Shown in pieces: positions 63,947 to 64,000 of a stretch of 64,000 nt of DNA (position 1 is its first letter; each line of letters opens with the position of its first letter). The translations under genes and the position numbers were made by a program. The stretch lies in NCBI GenBank assembly GCA_934045905.1, contig OW203773.1, positions 20,261,246 to 20,325,245 of the forward strand, in the 5' to 3' direction. The notes beneath the pieces were generated by a model. The model ran no database searches and was not told where the DNA came from. It worked only from the letters and a program-made list of their open reading frames with translations. This stretch comes from Leuctra nigra (taxonomy: Eukaryota > Arthropoda > Insecta > Plecoptera > Leuctridae).

Positions 63947-64000
63947 ATGAAAATACTCATTTTCAGAGGACCTTTCAGCATATTTACAATTGTTTTATTT

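Overview
The window looks like nuclear DNA of a repeat-rich, AT-rich arthropod, most likely an insect. The reasons are GT-AG exons with a conserved Kruppel-like-factor motif, dense tRNA-headed SINEs, many small TIR transposons with TA, TTA, TTAA or 8-bp target duplications, and minisatellites. The species cannot be fixed by reading alone. Nothing looks bacterial or viral: there are no operons, no close-packed genes and no ribosome binding sites.

Only one long intact coding region is convincing. It is a 704-residue, intron-free protein (20877-22991) with the layout of a DDE/D-type transposase, set between two 1.2-kb inverted arms. Together they form a 5.2-kb transposon (19169-24414) and the best candidate for something poorly described. 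Each arm carries the same old SINE copy at its inner end.

Host genes appear only as isolated exons. Two minus-strand exons (17068-17154 and 6841-6991) have good splice sites and matching phase. The second carries a PVDLS CtBP-binding motif in a KLF3/8/12-like setting, so 6992-17067 is probably a 10-kb intron full of transposons. Weaker plus-strand exon candidates lie at 25630, 39270, 42600, 46708 and 51325. A CpG-rich, promoter-like island with CRE, E-box and Ets-like sites lies at 61300-61510.

The rest is layered repeats. (1) SINE-A, a tRNA-headed SINE of about 280 bp, has about 26 copies. (2) SINE-B, GC-rich and 390-440 bp, has two copies, each with a perfect target duplication. (3) TTAA-flanked foldback MITEs of 385-545 bp fall into several families. 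(4) hAT-like, PIF/Harbinger-like and TA-flanked MITEs are often nested in SINEs or in each other. (5) A Helitron-like family ends in a hairpin plus CTAG. (6) Tandem arrays are 47 bp x 71 (32.6-36.0 kb), 102 bp x 5, 75 bp x 9.6, 96 bp x 2 and 19 bp x 4.

Layout: 1-5.2 kb arrays and foldbacks; 5.9-17.2 kb KLF-like gene; 17.2-19.2 kb anonymous; 19.2-24.4 kb transposon; 24.4-30 kb mostly anonymous AT-rich DNA; 30-32 kb nested MITEs; 32.6-36 kb minisatellite; 36-52 kb mixed repeats with exon candidates; 52-64 kb mostly MITEs, with the promoter-like island at 61.3 kb. No tools were run; family names are inferences from termini and target duplications.
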